A stretch of DNA of 23,369 nt from an uncultured Slackia sp. (GCA_934661005.1 CAKUIK010000036.1:1-23369), one strand, 5' to 3'. Counted from the first letter of the stretch, positions 7,279-14,373 are shown. Notes: generated by a model from the sequence alone, not told the origin. Made by a program: numbers and translations.

Positions 7279-9852
7279 TTACTGGGCTGCTTGCGGGTTC
7301 GCTTCAATCGCGTTTTGGGTTTCGCCTTCGCCCGCTGCGTTTCGGTCTTGCTTCTCGGAGGTTGCCCTTTCGGCGGGCTCCTTCTTGCGTCGTTTCCTTC
7401 GGCGGCGCTTGTTTGCCTGCGTGCCACTTTGCTCCGTCTTGGCTTCGGGCGTTTCGTTCGCCTCGGTTTGAGTCGCCGCGCGCGGTTCCGGTTTTCTTTT
7501 CTGCTTCTTCGAATCGATGATATCAAGGCATTGCCTCAATGGGCTATTTGGAAGCGTTTTGTAAACCGGTTTGGCCACTTCCGCACGGAGCAGCTCTTCC
7601 GTGCATGAAACGACGATTTCGTCGCAATGGATGAGCTTGCGAACTGAGGTTTTCATCGTTTTTTGGACATGCCCGAGCAATGAATACGTCGTTTGCGGGA
7701 GCTCGGCGTTGCCGCGCTTCGATCGGCTTTCGGCGTCTTGCGCGATAAGTCGAATGCATGCGAGGCACGCGTCGAAGGTGCAAACCTCGTCGGGGCAGGT
7801 GAGGAAGGGTTTGAAGGCCTTATATACCGGCTTGGCCGCCGCGGCGAATTGCTTGGTGGTGGCGTCGTCTTTGCGCGAAAGCTTGTTCGCGGCTTTCAGG
7901 TAGGCTTTCGTCTCGCGCGCGAGGGCATCGCGCGCGGCGTTCCAATCAATCTCTGCCGCATCGCGCTTCGAATCTGCTAAATGCTCGGAGCGTTTAGCAG
8001 ATTTTTGCTCGGATTGCTTTGAAGGTGGTATTTGCCCTGAAGAGACGGCCTTGCTTGAAAGGGCAATCTGCTCTGAAGGAGCGCCCTGATCGGGGAGGGT
8101 ATTTTGGCCGGATCCATCGCCCTGATCGGAGGGAGCAACTCGTTCAGAAGGGGTGACCTGCTGCGTCGAATCGGAGCTTCGCTGCGTTGGCGAAGCGGGC
8201 TTCGGCTCCAACGGGGCATTTTCCGATTCGGCTGGTTGTCGTATCGCGCGGCGAGACCTTTTCGAGCGGCGAGCGGAAGCGCTTTTTTCCGCTGAATGGG
8301 CTTCTGCTGCGGTGTCGATCGATTCCGCAGGTTCGGTTTCGTCCTTGGTCTGGCTCTCATGTGCGAGTTCGGATTGATGCTCGGCGTGCGTCGTCGTATC
8401 GGCGCTGTCGTATTGGGTCGCACCTTCGGCAAATGGGTTCTCACCGGCTTCGGAGACAGTCGCTTCCACCAAAGCTTCGAAGGCGGCAATTTCTTCGATA
8501 GCGGCTTCGCTTTCAGCGGCGGCTTCTTCTGCGGCGACCTCGCTCTCTGCCGCGATGAAAGCGTTCTGGGGGTATTCGCTCACGCGCTCGGCTTCTTCGG
8601 TTGCCTCATTGAGAATGTCGCTGTCGGGCTGCGCTTCTTCACGCGCAATCTGATGAGCGGCCCCGCGCCTTGCCGACCTCTCCTCGGCGCGCCGGGCTTC
8701 GGCGCGCTTTTTGCTCGCGCGGCGCTTGGCCGCCTTGGTGGGGCCTTCGCCATTGAGCGTTTCCTGTGCGCGTGCGCCCGAACGCACGTGTGCGGCATCG
8801 AGCTTCTCGGCGACTTCGGCCAGGCCTTCTTCCGCCGCTGCTTGCAAGCTCGATTTTTCTTCCGCCTTGTGCTCGCCGCGCGCAGGAATCGCCGCCAGTT
8901 CGGCCGCTTCCGCCGCTGCTTTCTCTTCCGCCGCTCGTCTATCGGCTTCGAGTTTCTCCTTTTCGGCGTGCTCGATGGCTGCGATTTCGGGCGCTTTGGG
9001 CGTGGTGAACACGCCCGTTTCGTCGAGCACCGGTAAAGGCCCGCAAGCGAATGTGCCGGCGGGCGCGGGTGCAGGAATTATTGCTTCGCGGTTGGGCTTG
9101 TTCGATTCGCTGCATGCGGCTTCGGGCGCGCACGTCGCCTCGCAGCTTTTCGCCTCGTTGTTGCTTGCGGTCGCCATTTTCGGCGCTTGGGGGGCCTCGA
9201 GCGCGCGTTCGAGCGCTTTCTTCTTCACGCGGCGCAGCTTCATTTTGCCCATGGGCTTCATTTCCGCGAGAAGCCCGGCATCGTGCACGGCTTCGTCGAG
9301 CGGCGCGGTAAGGCCGCACGGCCCCATGTTATGGATGCGCGTGTGCTCGTCGTGAGTGAGCACCATGAGGTTCACCAGGCGGTCGTCGGTGCGGTACCCG
9401 TTCACATGGTGCACTTCGTGTTCGCTGTCGCCTTTTTTGAAATCGAGAAACGCCATGGCCACGAGCACCGAGCGGTACACGCGTTTCTTGTGGGCCATGC
9501 CGCCGCGACGCCCTCGTCGCGAGGGGTGTTGTTCTTCGGGCTTATAGGCAATTTGATAGCGGCCGTTCGCCAAAAGCATGCGCGGTTCCGACCCGTCGAT
9601 GAGGCGCACATTGCCGCGGTCAGACACCAAAAAAGGCGTGAGGCCGCAGTATACCTGGCGCCATTGCTCGGGTTTGGACCCTTCAAGGTAGGCGACGGCG
9701 TCGCGCGCGGTTTTCATGCGCCCGCTTCCGTTTGCGCGCCATCCGCAGGCGTGCAGTGAGATGCGGTCGGAGTTGCGAAGGTATTCGGTTGGACGGAATC
9801 CTTGGCGATAGAGCCAGACGAATTCGCGCAGGTCTTTGAAAAATGATGACAT
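7279..9852 (-). CDS. large NUMOD4/HNH-like protein with long low-complexity region and Cys-containing C-terminal block
   Basis: An 857-residue protein of unknown function. Residues about 60-135 resemble a NUMOD4-type DNA-binding module (EQWRQVYCGLTPFLVSDRGNVR). Residues 145-174 form an HNH motif (HEVHHVNGYRTDDRLVNLMVLTHDEHTRIH), with His148/His149, Asn161 and His170/His174 as active-site candidates. From about 185 to 630 the sequence is Ala/Glu/Ser/Lys-rich and probably disordered, including a run of hexapeptide repeats. Residues about 632-780 look ordered again (WNAARDALARETKAYLKAANK) and carry a C-x4-C-x4-C-x2-C cluster (CPDEVCTFDACLAC). The tail is highly basic (KRRRRKRRKK). Start ATG at 9850-9852 follows AAAGG by 8 nt; an upstream in-frame start lacks support. 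It could be a domesticated homing endonuclease-like protein or a nucleic-acid-binding scaffold. The HNH call is good; overall function is unknown. Confidence 0.75.
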   Translation of the reverse strand: MSSFFKDLREFVWLYRQGFRPTEYLRNSDRISLHACGWRANGSGRMKTARDAVAYLEGSKPEQWRQVYCGLTPFLVSDRGNVRLIDGSEPRMLLANGRYQIAYKPEEQHPSRRGRRGGMAHKKRVYRSVLVAMAFLDFKKGDSEHEVHHVNGYRTDDRLVNLMVLTHDEHTRIHNMGPCGLTAPLDEAVHDAGLLAEMKPMGKMKLRRVKKKALERALEAPQAPKMATASNNEAKSCEATCAPEAACSESNKPNREAIIPAPAPAGTFACGPLPVLDETGVFTTPKAPEIAAIEHAEKEKLEADRRAAEEKAAAEAAELAAIPARGEHKAEEKSSLQAAAEEGLAEVAEKLDAAHVRSGARAQETLNGEGPTKAAKRRASKKRAEARRAEERSARRGAAHQIAREEAQPDSDILNEATEEAERVSEYPQNAFIAAESEVAAEEAAAESEAAIEEIAAFEALVEATVSEAGENPFAEGATQYDSADTTTHAEHQSELAHESQTKDETEPAESIDTAAEAHSAEKSASARRSKRSRRAIRQPAESENAPLEPKPASPTQRSSDSTQQVTPSERVAPSDQGDGSGQNTLPDQGAPSEQIALSSKAVSSGQIPPSKQSEQKSAKRSEHLADSKRDAAEIDWNAARDALARETKAYLKAANKLSRKDDATTKQFAAAAKPVYKAFKPFLTCPDEVCTFDACLACIRLIAQDAESRSKRGNAELPQTTYSLLGHVQKTMKTSVRKLIHCDEIVVSCTEELLRAEVAKPVYKTLPNSPLRQCLDIIDSKKQKRKPEPRAATQTEANETPEAKTEQSGTQANKRRRRKRRKKEPAERATSEKQDRNAAGEGETQNAIEANPQAAQ
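8014..8157 (-). repeat. eight degenerate 18-bp tandem repeats encoding hexapeptides
   Basis: Within the disordered part of the HNH protein, eight consecutive six-residue units can be read on the minus strand: VTPSER, VAPSDQ, GDGSGQ, NTLPDQ, GAPSEQ, IALSSK, AVSSGQ, IPPSKQ. The consensus is roughly x-x-P-S-x-Q. The period is exactly 18 bp with no indels, so the array probably grew by slippage and then diverged. Confidence 0.7.
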
Positions 9853-9911
9853 GGGTGGCCTTTCTGGGTGGCCGTTGAACGCCGTCACGCGGCGTGGTTT
9901 TCCAGCCGTCA

Positions 9912-9940
9912 ATTATACGCGAGTTGCGCGTGCGGCGAAA
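9912..9940 (-). promoter_or_regulatory. promoter of the HNH gene
   Basis: On the minus strand a perfect TATAAT (plus-strand 9912-9917) lies about 60 bp before the HNH start codon. TTTCGC at 9935-9940 is a weak -35 at 17-bp spacing. A 6-bp hairpin (ACGCCG/CGGCGT) lies in the short leader. Confidence 0.55.
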
Positions 9941-10000
9941 ATGCCTGTGTACGGGGCGTGTTCCCGCGAGCGGACGGCGCTGCACGCGGGCCTTGCATAG

Positions 10001-10006
10001 TAGAAT
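10001..10006 (+). promoter_or_regulatory. possible -10 element of the m5U methyltransferase gene
   Basis: TAGAAT at 10001-10006 sits only 7 nt before the chosen ATG. If used, the transcript would be nearly or fully leaderless, which agrees with the lack of a convincing Shine-Dalgarno. No clear -35 is visible. The same hexamer precedes the symporter gene and tsaB in this window. Confidence 0.35.
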
Positions 10007-10013
10007 GACAGGC

Positions 10014-11570
10014 ATGAAAAGCGAAAATCACAAAAACTCATCCACGGCGCGTGGGGCTGGTGCCCAGCGTCGCAAGCCGAGCGCACGGCCGGGCAAGGTC
10101 GACGAGCGACGCGTGTCGAAAGGCCGTGGCGCGAAGGACGGCGCCTCGGCGAAAAGCGAATCGGTCGCATTCGACGGCGCAAAACCGAAACGCAAGGGCG
10201 GAAAGTCCCCGATGGGCGCTCGCTTCGACGAGGGAAAATCGAGCGGCTCGAGCAAGCTGAACAAGTCGAACAAGTCGAACAAGTCGAACAAATCGGGCAA
10301 GCCGACCAAATTCGCCAAGGCTGCGTCGACTCGTCACGGCGGCGAGCTTCGTGCAGGCTGCGCTCGAGAGGGCGTCGCGCCTGGAGCCTTTTTCTGCCCC
10401 ATCGATCGCAAATGCGGCGGTTGCGAATGGCTTGCCGTGCCTTACGCCGAGCAGCTGAAACGCAAGCAGCGTGAAGTCGAAGGCCTTTTCGACGGCTTGC
10501 TCGACCCCGAAACGGCGGTGCGGCCCATTTTGGGCATGGACGACCCGCGTTACTATCGCAACAAGGTCGTGTCGCCTTATGTCGGCATATGGGACAAAAA
10601 GGCACGTCAAATGCGTGTTTTGTGCGGCATGTACGAACGCGGAACGCATCGCGTGATCGATTCGGACGAATGCTTGCTCGAAAATCGCGAAGCCAAGCGT
10701 ATCATTCTCACGATTCGCGACCTTATGCGCCGCTTCCGCATCGAGCCCTACGACGAAGACGCCGATACGGGCTTCCTTCGCCATGTGCAGGTGCGCGTGG
10801 GACATACGTCGGGCGAAATCATGGTCACGGTGGTCACGCGCGAAGACCAATTCCCTGGCGCGAAGGGCTTCGTGCGCGCGCTGCGCGAGAAGCACCCGTC
10901 CATCACCACGGTCGTCCAAAACGTGAATGCGCGTCAAACGAACGTGATTTTGGGCGACAAGGAACGCACGCTGTTCGGTCCCGGCTTCATTCTCGACGAG
11001 CTATGCGGGCTGAGCTTCCGCATTTCCTCGAAGTCGTTTTACCAGGTGAACTCCACGCAGACCGAGGTGCTTTATCGTCGCGCGATCGAAATGGCGAAGC
11101 TCACGGGCGTCGAAGTGCTCATGGATGCGTACTGCGGCACTGGCACTATTGGGCTCGTGGCTGCACGCGGCATCGACGGCAATCCGGGAGCGGCGCGCGT
11201 GATCGGCGTCGAAGAGCGCCCCGATGCCGTGGCTGACGCCCGCAACAACGCGCGTCATAATGGCATCAAGCGTGCGGAATTCGTGGCGGCCGATGCGGGC
11301 GAATACATGCATCGCATGGCCGACGAGGGGGCGCCGCTCGATGTGCTCATGATGGATCCGCCTCGTGCGGGTTCCACGCCGGAGTTTTTAAAGGCTGCGT
11401 GCGAGCTTGCACCCAAGCGCATCGTCTACATTTCGTGCAACCCGCAAACGCAGGCGCGCGACGCGGCGTTTCTCGCCGAGCGCGGCTGGCGCATAGTCGA
11501 GATGCAGCCGGTGGATATGTTCCCGCACACGAGCCACGCCGAGAATATCATTTTGCTCGAGCGGCAATAG
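10014..11570 (+). CDS. RlmD/TrmA-family 23S rRNA (or tRNA) uracil-C5 methyltransferase
   Basis: SAM-dependent m5U methyltransferase of the RumA/RlmD/RlmCD group, 518 residues from the chosen ATG. The iron-sulfur motif C-x5-C-x2-C is present (FFCPIDRKCGGCEWL), with a fourth Cys in DSDECLL. The Rossmann catalytic domain has MDAYCGTGTIGLVAARG, MMDPPRAG and the nucleophile Cys in RIVYISCNPQTQARD, ending HTSHAENIILLERQ. Which uridine is modified cannot be read from the sequence. The first roughly 110 residues are a Lys/Arg/Ser/Gly-rich extension with a tandem NKS repeat; I see no typical TRAM domain there, so this basic tail may supply RNA affinity instead (inference). An ATG 9 nt upstream is equally possible; neither has a strong ribosome binding site, and TAGAAT just before suggests leaderless initiation. 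Confidence 0.9.
   Translation: MKSENHKNSSTARGAGAQRRKPSARPGKVDERRVSKGRGAKDGASAKSESVAFDGAKPKRKGGKSPMGARFDEGKSSGSSKLNKSNKSNKSNKSGKPTKFAKAASTRHGGELRAGCAREGVAPGAFFCPIDRKCGGCEWLAVPYAEQLKRKQREVEGLFDGLLDPETAVRPILGMDDPRYYRNKVVSPYVGIWDKKARQMRVLCGMYERGTHRVIDSDECLLENREAKRIILTIRDLMRRFRIEPYDEDADTGFLRHVQVRVGHTSGEIMVTVVTREDQFPGAKGFVRALREKHPSITTVVQNVNARQTNVILGDKERTLFGPGFILDELCGLSFRISSKSFYQVNSTQTEVLYRRAIEMAKLTGVEVLMDAYCGTGTIGLVAARGIDGNPGAARVIGVEERPDAVADARNNARHNGIKRAEFVAADAGEYMHRMADEGAPLDVLMMDPPRAGSTPEFLKAACELAPKRIVYISCNPQTQARDAAFLAERGWRIVEMQPVDMFPHTSHAENIILLERQ
10260..10295 (+). repeat. four tandem 9-bp repeats in the methyltransferase gene
   Basis: AACAAGTCG is repeated three times perfectly and once with one change (AACAAATCG), encoding NKS units in the basic N-terminal extension. 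A 9-bp unit keeps frame, so copy number could vary between strains without breaking the gene. Confidence 0.85.
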
Positions 11571-11611
11571 GTATATATAGGTAAGACGAGATTGGTGCGG
11601 CGATTCGTGGG

Positions 11612-11634
11612 TGGTGCATTTCGGGAATGCGCCC
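11612..11634. other. short hairpin in the 11571-11739 gap
   Basis: TGGTGCATT (11612-11620) can pair with AATGCGCCCA (11626-11634), allowing a one-base bulge. No T-run follows, so it is not a convincing terminator for the upstream methyltransferase gene. A second small hairpin, CGTTC-GAAA-GAACG, sits just before the maf ribosome binding site. No other feature is visible in this gap. Confidence 0.3.
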
Positions 11635-11739
11635 AAGCGTATCGCGGCGAACGGGCCATTGAAGGGCGCCGCGCCTTGCCTCGCTGCCGCGTGATATTGA
11701 CATGGTCTTCGTTCGAAAGAACGCTGGAAAGGAAAGTTC

Positions 11740-12372
11740 ATGCCCCAGAAAGTTGAAATCATCCTTGCAAGCAGCAGCCCTCGCCGTCGCGAGCTGCTTA
11801 AGCGCGAGGGCGTTTCGTTCACGGTGCTGAGCGCCGATGTGGACGAATCCCTCGAGCCCGATTTGCTGCGCCAGCCCGAAGAGGCTGCCAAGAAGCTTGC
11901 CGAGCGCAAGGCGGGCGCCATTGTGCAGCAGGTGCTTGGCGATCCCGAATACGTGGGTGCTGCGGCCATTATTGGCGCCGACACTGTGGTTACGGCAAAC
12001 GGGAAAATCTACGGCAAGCCCGCCGACGAAGAAGACGCGTGCCGTATTCTGGGCGAGCTTTCCGGTCGCGCCCATCAGGTTATCACGGGCGTATCGGTGT
12101 GGCTCGTGAGCGCGCCGCCCAACAAAGAAGTCTCGCTGGGCTTTCGCACGTTCACCGAAACGAGCCGCGTGACGTTTAAGGAGCTCACCGACGAGGTTAT
12201 CGCCGAATATGTTGCTGGCGGCGAGCCCATGGACAAGGCCGGCGCGTATGGCATTCAGGGCGATGGCCGCGCGTTGGTCGAGAGCATCGATGGCGATTTC
12301 GACAATATTGTGGGCCTTCCGGTGAAGCGCCTGATGAACGAGTTCTCCGAGATTTTCGAAGCAGCGCAGTAA
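11740..12372 (+). CDS. maf: Maf-family nucleotide pyrophosphatase
   Basis: House-cleaning enzyme of the Maf/HAM1 superfamily that hydrolyses dTTP/UTP or modified nucleotides to monophosphate and pyrophosphate; in some bacteria it affects septum formation. It has 210 residues, normal size. The signature ILASSSPRRRELLKREG is at 8-24, GADTVV with the presumed catalytic Asp81 at 79-84, GKPADEEDA at 92-100, SGRAHQVITGV and DKAGAYGIQG follow. Start ATG is preceded by GGAAAGGAAAG. It is followed by a terminator-like hairpin and then tilS on the same strand. Substrate class (YhdE-type dTTPase/UTPase versus YceF-type m7GTPase) is not decided here. Confidence 0.93.
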   Translation: MPQKVEIILASSSPRRRELLKREGVSFTVLSADVDESLEPDLLRQPEEAAKKLAERKAGAIVQQVLGDPEYVGAAAIIGADTVVTANGKIYGKPADEEDACRILGELSGRAHQVITGVSVWLVSAPPNKEVSLGFRTFTETSRVTFKELTDEVIAEYVAGGEPMDKAGAYGIQGDGRALVESIDGDFDNIVGLPVKRLMNEFSEIFEAAQ

Positions 12373-12392
12373 CGAACATTTTTCGGAAATGA

Positions 12393-12424
12393 GCGCCCGG
12401 CCGATTCGTCGGCTGGGTGCTTTT
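12393..12424 (+). terminator. terminator-like hairpin between maf and tilS
   Basis: GCGCCCGGCCGA-TTCG-TCGGCTGGGTGC forms a continuous 12-bp stem (two G-U pairs) with a UUCG-type tetraloop, followed by TTTT (12421-12424). The T-run is short. It ends only 17 nt before the tilS start codon and leaves no room for a promoter, so it either attenuates tilS or structures its initiation region. Confidence 0.72.
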
Positions 12425-12441
12425 GGATGACAGGGGCCGCA

Positions 12442-13524
12442 ATGGCGCAAAAAACCGTATACGACCGCGCGCTGCGTGTGGTTCGCGAACATGAGATGGC
12501 GGGTGCCGATGCCTTCGGGGTGGCCATGGTGAGCGGCGGGTCTGACAGCTGCGCGTTGGCATACATGGTGGCCGACATGGTCGCCGCCGGCGAGTTGGGC
12601 GCGGCGGTTATGCTGCACGTGAACCACAAGTTGCGTGGCGAGGCCTCCGACGTCGATGCTCGCTTCGTGGCGAACCTTGCAAAGGCGCTCGACTTGCCGC
12701 TGTTCATGTGTGAGATCGATGTGTCGGCGCTCGTGCGACAGGGCGGCAATATGGAGGCCATCGCCCGCGACGAGCGCTATAAGACAGCGCGACAGGCAAT
12801 CGAAAGCACCTGTGCTCACCTGGGTTTTTCCGAAGAATCGGCGCGAGTATACACTGCGCATACCGCGGATGACCGCGTGGAGAACTTCTTTATGCGATCG
12901 ATTGTCGGCACGGGTCCGGGCGGGTTTCGCTCTATGAATTACTGCGTGAACATCGACGGCATGCGCGTGTGCCATCCGCTGCTCGAGCTGGGGCGCGACG
13001 ATTTGCGCGAATTTATCGCGAGTCGCGATGGAGCTGTGCGCGATGAGGCGGGCGAGCTGTGGCGCGAAGACGCCACCAATGCCGATACCGACCACTTCCG
13101 CGCGTTTGTGCGCCATGAAATCGTGCCGCGTGCCAAGCAGCGCAACCCGCGCCTGCTCGAAACGCTCACGCGCACGATGAATCTTATTGCGGAAGAAGAC
13201 GATATGCTTGCCGGCCAGGCGCGCGAACTGCTCCTTTCCAAAGTGCAGCCGCTGGGCCAGCTTCCGAGTGAGAGTTTCTTGGTTTCGCCCGATATGGCGC
13301 ATGTTGAGCGCCCTCTTGCCCGCCGCGTGATCGATCGAGTGCTGTCGCTTGCGCTTGGTCGCGACGCGCGCATCGAAACGGCGTCGATCGAAGCGTGCCT
13401 CGATGCTTTGGGCGTGTCGGGCTCCGTGTCGAATATCCAAGGAAATTTGGCGGTGAGCTATAACAAAAATGGCCTGCGAATCGAGCCTATGGAAGCTTTC
13501 CGTGCCCGCCGGAAAAAGCGCTAG
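12442..13524 (+). CDS. tilS: tRNA(Ile)-lysidine synthase
   Basis: ATP-dependent enzyme that converts C34 of the AUA-decoding tRNA(Ile) to lysidine, an essential cytosolic tRNA modification. It has 360 residues. The PP-loop SGGSDS (31-36) opens the N-type ATP-pyrophosphatase domain, followed by HVNHKLRGEASDVDARF, EAIARDERY, AHTADDRVENFFMRSIVGTGPGG and the NADTDHFRAFVRHEIVPRA segment. The C-terminal part is short compared with E. coli TilS. I chose ATG 12442 because AGGGG lies 5 nt upstream; an in-frame ATG at 12427 has no ribosome binding site and abuts the terminator T-run. maf is upstream and a 3' long hairpin follows. In many Gram-positives tilS precedes hpt and ftsH; that arrangement is absent here. 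Confidence 0.93.
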   Translation: MAQKTVYDRALRVVREHEMAGADAFGVAMVSGGSDSCALAYMVADMVAAGELGAAVMLHVNHKLRGEASDVDARFVANLAKALDLPLFMCEIDVSALVRQGGNMEAIARDERYKTARQAIESTCAHLGFSEESARVYTAHTADDRVENFFMRSIVGTGPGGFRSMNYCVNIDGMRVCHPLLELGRDDLREFIASRDGAVRDEAGELWREDATNADTDHFRAFVRHEIVPRAKQRNPRLLETLTRTMNLIAEEDDMLAGQARELLLSKVQPLGQLPSESFLVSPDMAHVERPLARRVIDRVLSLALGRDARIETASIEACLDALGVSGSVSNIQGNLAVSYNKNGLRIEPMEAFRARRKKR

Positions 13525-13586
13525 GCCGAGCGTCCCGCTGATCGCAGGCAGTCGCCCTGAAATGCAAAACAGGGCGAAGAATGCAA

Positions 13587-13669
13587 AACGGGGCCAGAGG
13601 ATGTTGATGCGAGCTGAACGGGAAACCCCGCGCCACGAAAATGCCGCATCCTCATCCTTTGGCCCCGTT
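13587..13669. terminator. long imperfect hairpin between convergent tilS and the 34-residue ORF
   Basis: Arms 13587-13611 and 13645-13669 are complementary at 22 of 25 positions (AACGGGGCCA/TGGCCCCGTT, AGGATG/CATCCT, GATGCG/CGCATC), with a 33-nt loop that itself contains CGGG/CCCG. On the minus strand the stem is followed by TTTTGC, so it can terminate transcription of the small ORF. On the plus strand no T-run follows. Just upstream, two direct copies of AATGCAAAAC followed by RGGGC occur 20 bp apart (about 13561 and 13580). Confidence 0.65.
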
Positions 13670-13688
13670 CAAGCAACGGAGCCCTGAA

Positions 13689-13793
13689 TTAGAAGAGTGA
13701 AATAATTGCGGGAGCCTCGCACATGGCGAAGAAGCACAGGGCGAAAGCAATGGTTGCGGCCAGGTAGGTGAAGGCGGTCTTGGTGGATTCCAT
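13689..13793 (-). CDS. 34-residue single-pass membrane peptide
   Basis: Reads MESTKTAFTYLAATIAFALC and continues FFAMCEAPAIISLF. Residues about 8-24 form one hydrophobic helix with a short charged N-terminus. The ATG at 13791-13793 has a clear Shine-Dalgarno (AGAAAGGAAAC, 7 nt spacing), which is the main reason to regard it as real. A long hairpin with a T-run on this strand lies 20 bp downstream. Upstream on the same strand are an intrinsic terminator and a 16-codon leader ORF, as in an attenuated unit. I do not recognise a family; a regulatory membrane peptide, a toxin-like peptide or a subunit of a larger complex are all open. Confidence 0.62.
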   Translation of the reverse strand: MESTKTAFTYLAATIAFALCFFAMCEAPAIISLF

Positions 13794-13881
13794 GGTTGTT
13801 TCCTTTCTCGGAATGACGTGTGATCGAGCTGAGCGGCGACGTGCAGAGCGCAAAACGCCATGCGGTGCCGCTTCGGGCAAT

Positions 13882-13924
13882 AAAAAAGCAGCGCACGACG
13901 TTTCGAGAACGGAGCGTGCGCTGC
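13882..13924 (-). terminator. intrinsic terminator/attenuator upstream of the 34-residue ORF
   Basis: On the minus strand, GCAGCGCACG (plus 13915-13924) pairs perfectly with CGTGCGCTGC (plus 13888-13897) across a 17-nt loop, followed by T6 (13882-13887). It lies 30 nt after the leader ORF stop and 88 nt before the 34-residue ORF. With no other gene ending here, an attenuator is the natural reading. Confidence 0.85.
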
Positions 13925-13954
13925 CTGAAGAAGTGCATATGGGGCACAAGAGGG

Positions 13955-14005
13955 CTAGGGCATGCTCCTGGATCGTCGTCGCGTCTGTCGGATAACGATG
14001 GTCAT
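13955..14005 (-). CDS. 16-residue Arg-rich leader peptide
   Basis: Reads MTIVIRQTRRRSRSMP with ATG at 14003-14005 and stop TAG at 13955-13957. The Shine-Dalgarno GAAGGAGG (plus 14013-14020), 7 nt before the ATG, is among the strongest in the window. All five Arg codons are CGA or AGG, which look uncommon here, and three CGA are consecutive. This suggests ribosome pausing that could control the terminator 30 nt downstream. RRR and RSR also resemble the basic R/K-x-R/K stalling motif known from macrolide-inducible leaders, but no resistance gene follows. No promoter is obvious. Function inferred only from arrangement. Confidence 0.62.
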   Translation of the reverse strand: MTIVIRQTRRRSRSMP

Positions 14006-14235
14006 GCTCAAGCCTCCTTCAATTTCGATCGGGTATTTGAATCGGCATTTTGCCTTCGCTGTCGTGCTTTAGTGCGCGATAGCGTGCCGCTCATTTTGCA
14101 TGTCTTTGCGGTGTGGTGCAAGAACTTTTTCAAAATATGTCGAATTGTGAATTTCTATGCACAACTTGCAGTCAGAAGACTTCCAAGCTCGCGCAAGATG
14201 CAATTTCCCGTCATTGCGGCAAGGCGTCTCGCGTG

Positions 14236-14373
14236 AAAATGCACGAAGTGCGTACCCTGCATCGAGGCCAATGGAATAAACCCAACCTGCTGAATTTGTG
14301 AACTGGTGTTTTGCTGTTCGTAAGATCTGTCTTTTAGAGAAAAATCTTAGATGGTACGCACTTCGTGCGTTTT
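14236..14373. mobile_element. MITE-like 138-bp element with 21-bp terminal inverted repeats
   Basis: Terminal arms 14236-14256 (AAAATGCACGAAGTGCGTACC read in two parts) and 14353-14373 are reverse complements at 20 of 21 positions. The same 4 bp, CGTG, flank both ends (14232-14235 and 14374-14377), as a target duplication would. The interior is AT-richer than its surroundings and has a TAAGAT/ATCTTA hairpin (14321-14349) but no coding sequence. Each arm contains a small palindrome (GCAC-GAA-GTGC), so a regulatory dyad pair is an alternative. The rest of the 14006-14497 gap holds no gene I can support. Confidence 0.45.

Noticed and set aside
8296..9036. Plus-strand open frame opposite the HNH low-complexity region
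   Set aside because: Phe/Gly/Arg-rich reading of the complement of Glu/Ala codons; no ribosome binding site.
11697..11702. TTGACA as a -35 box for maf
   Set aside because: No -10-like hexamer at 16-18 bp spacing (position reads AACGCT).
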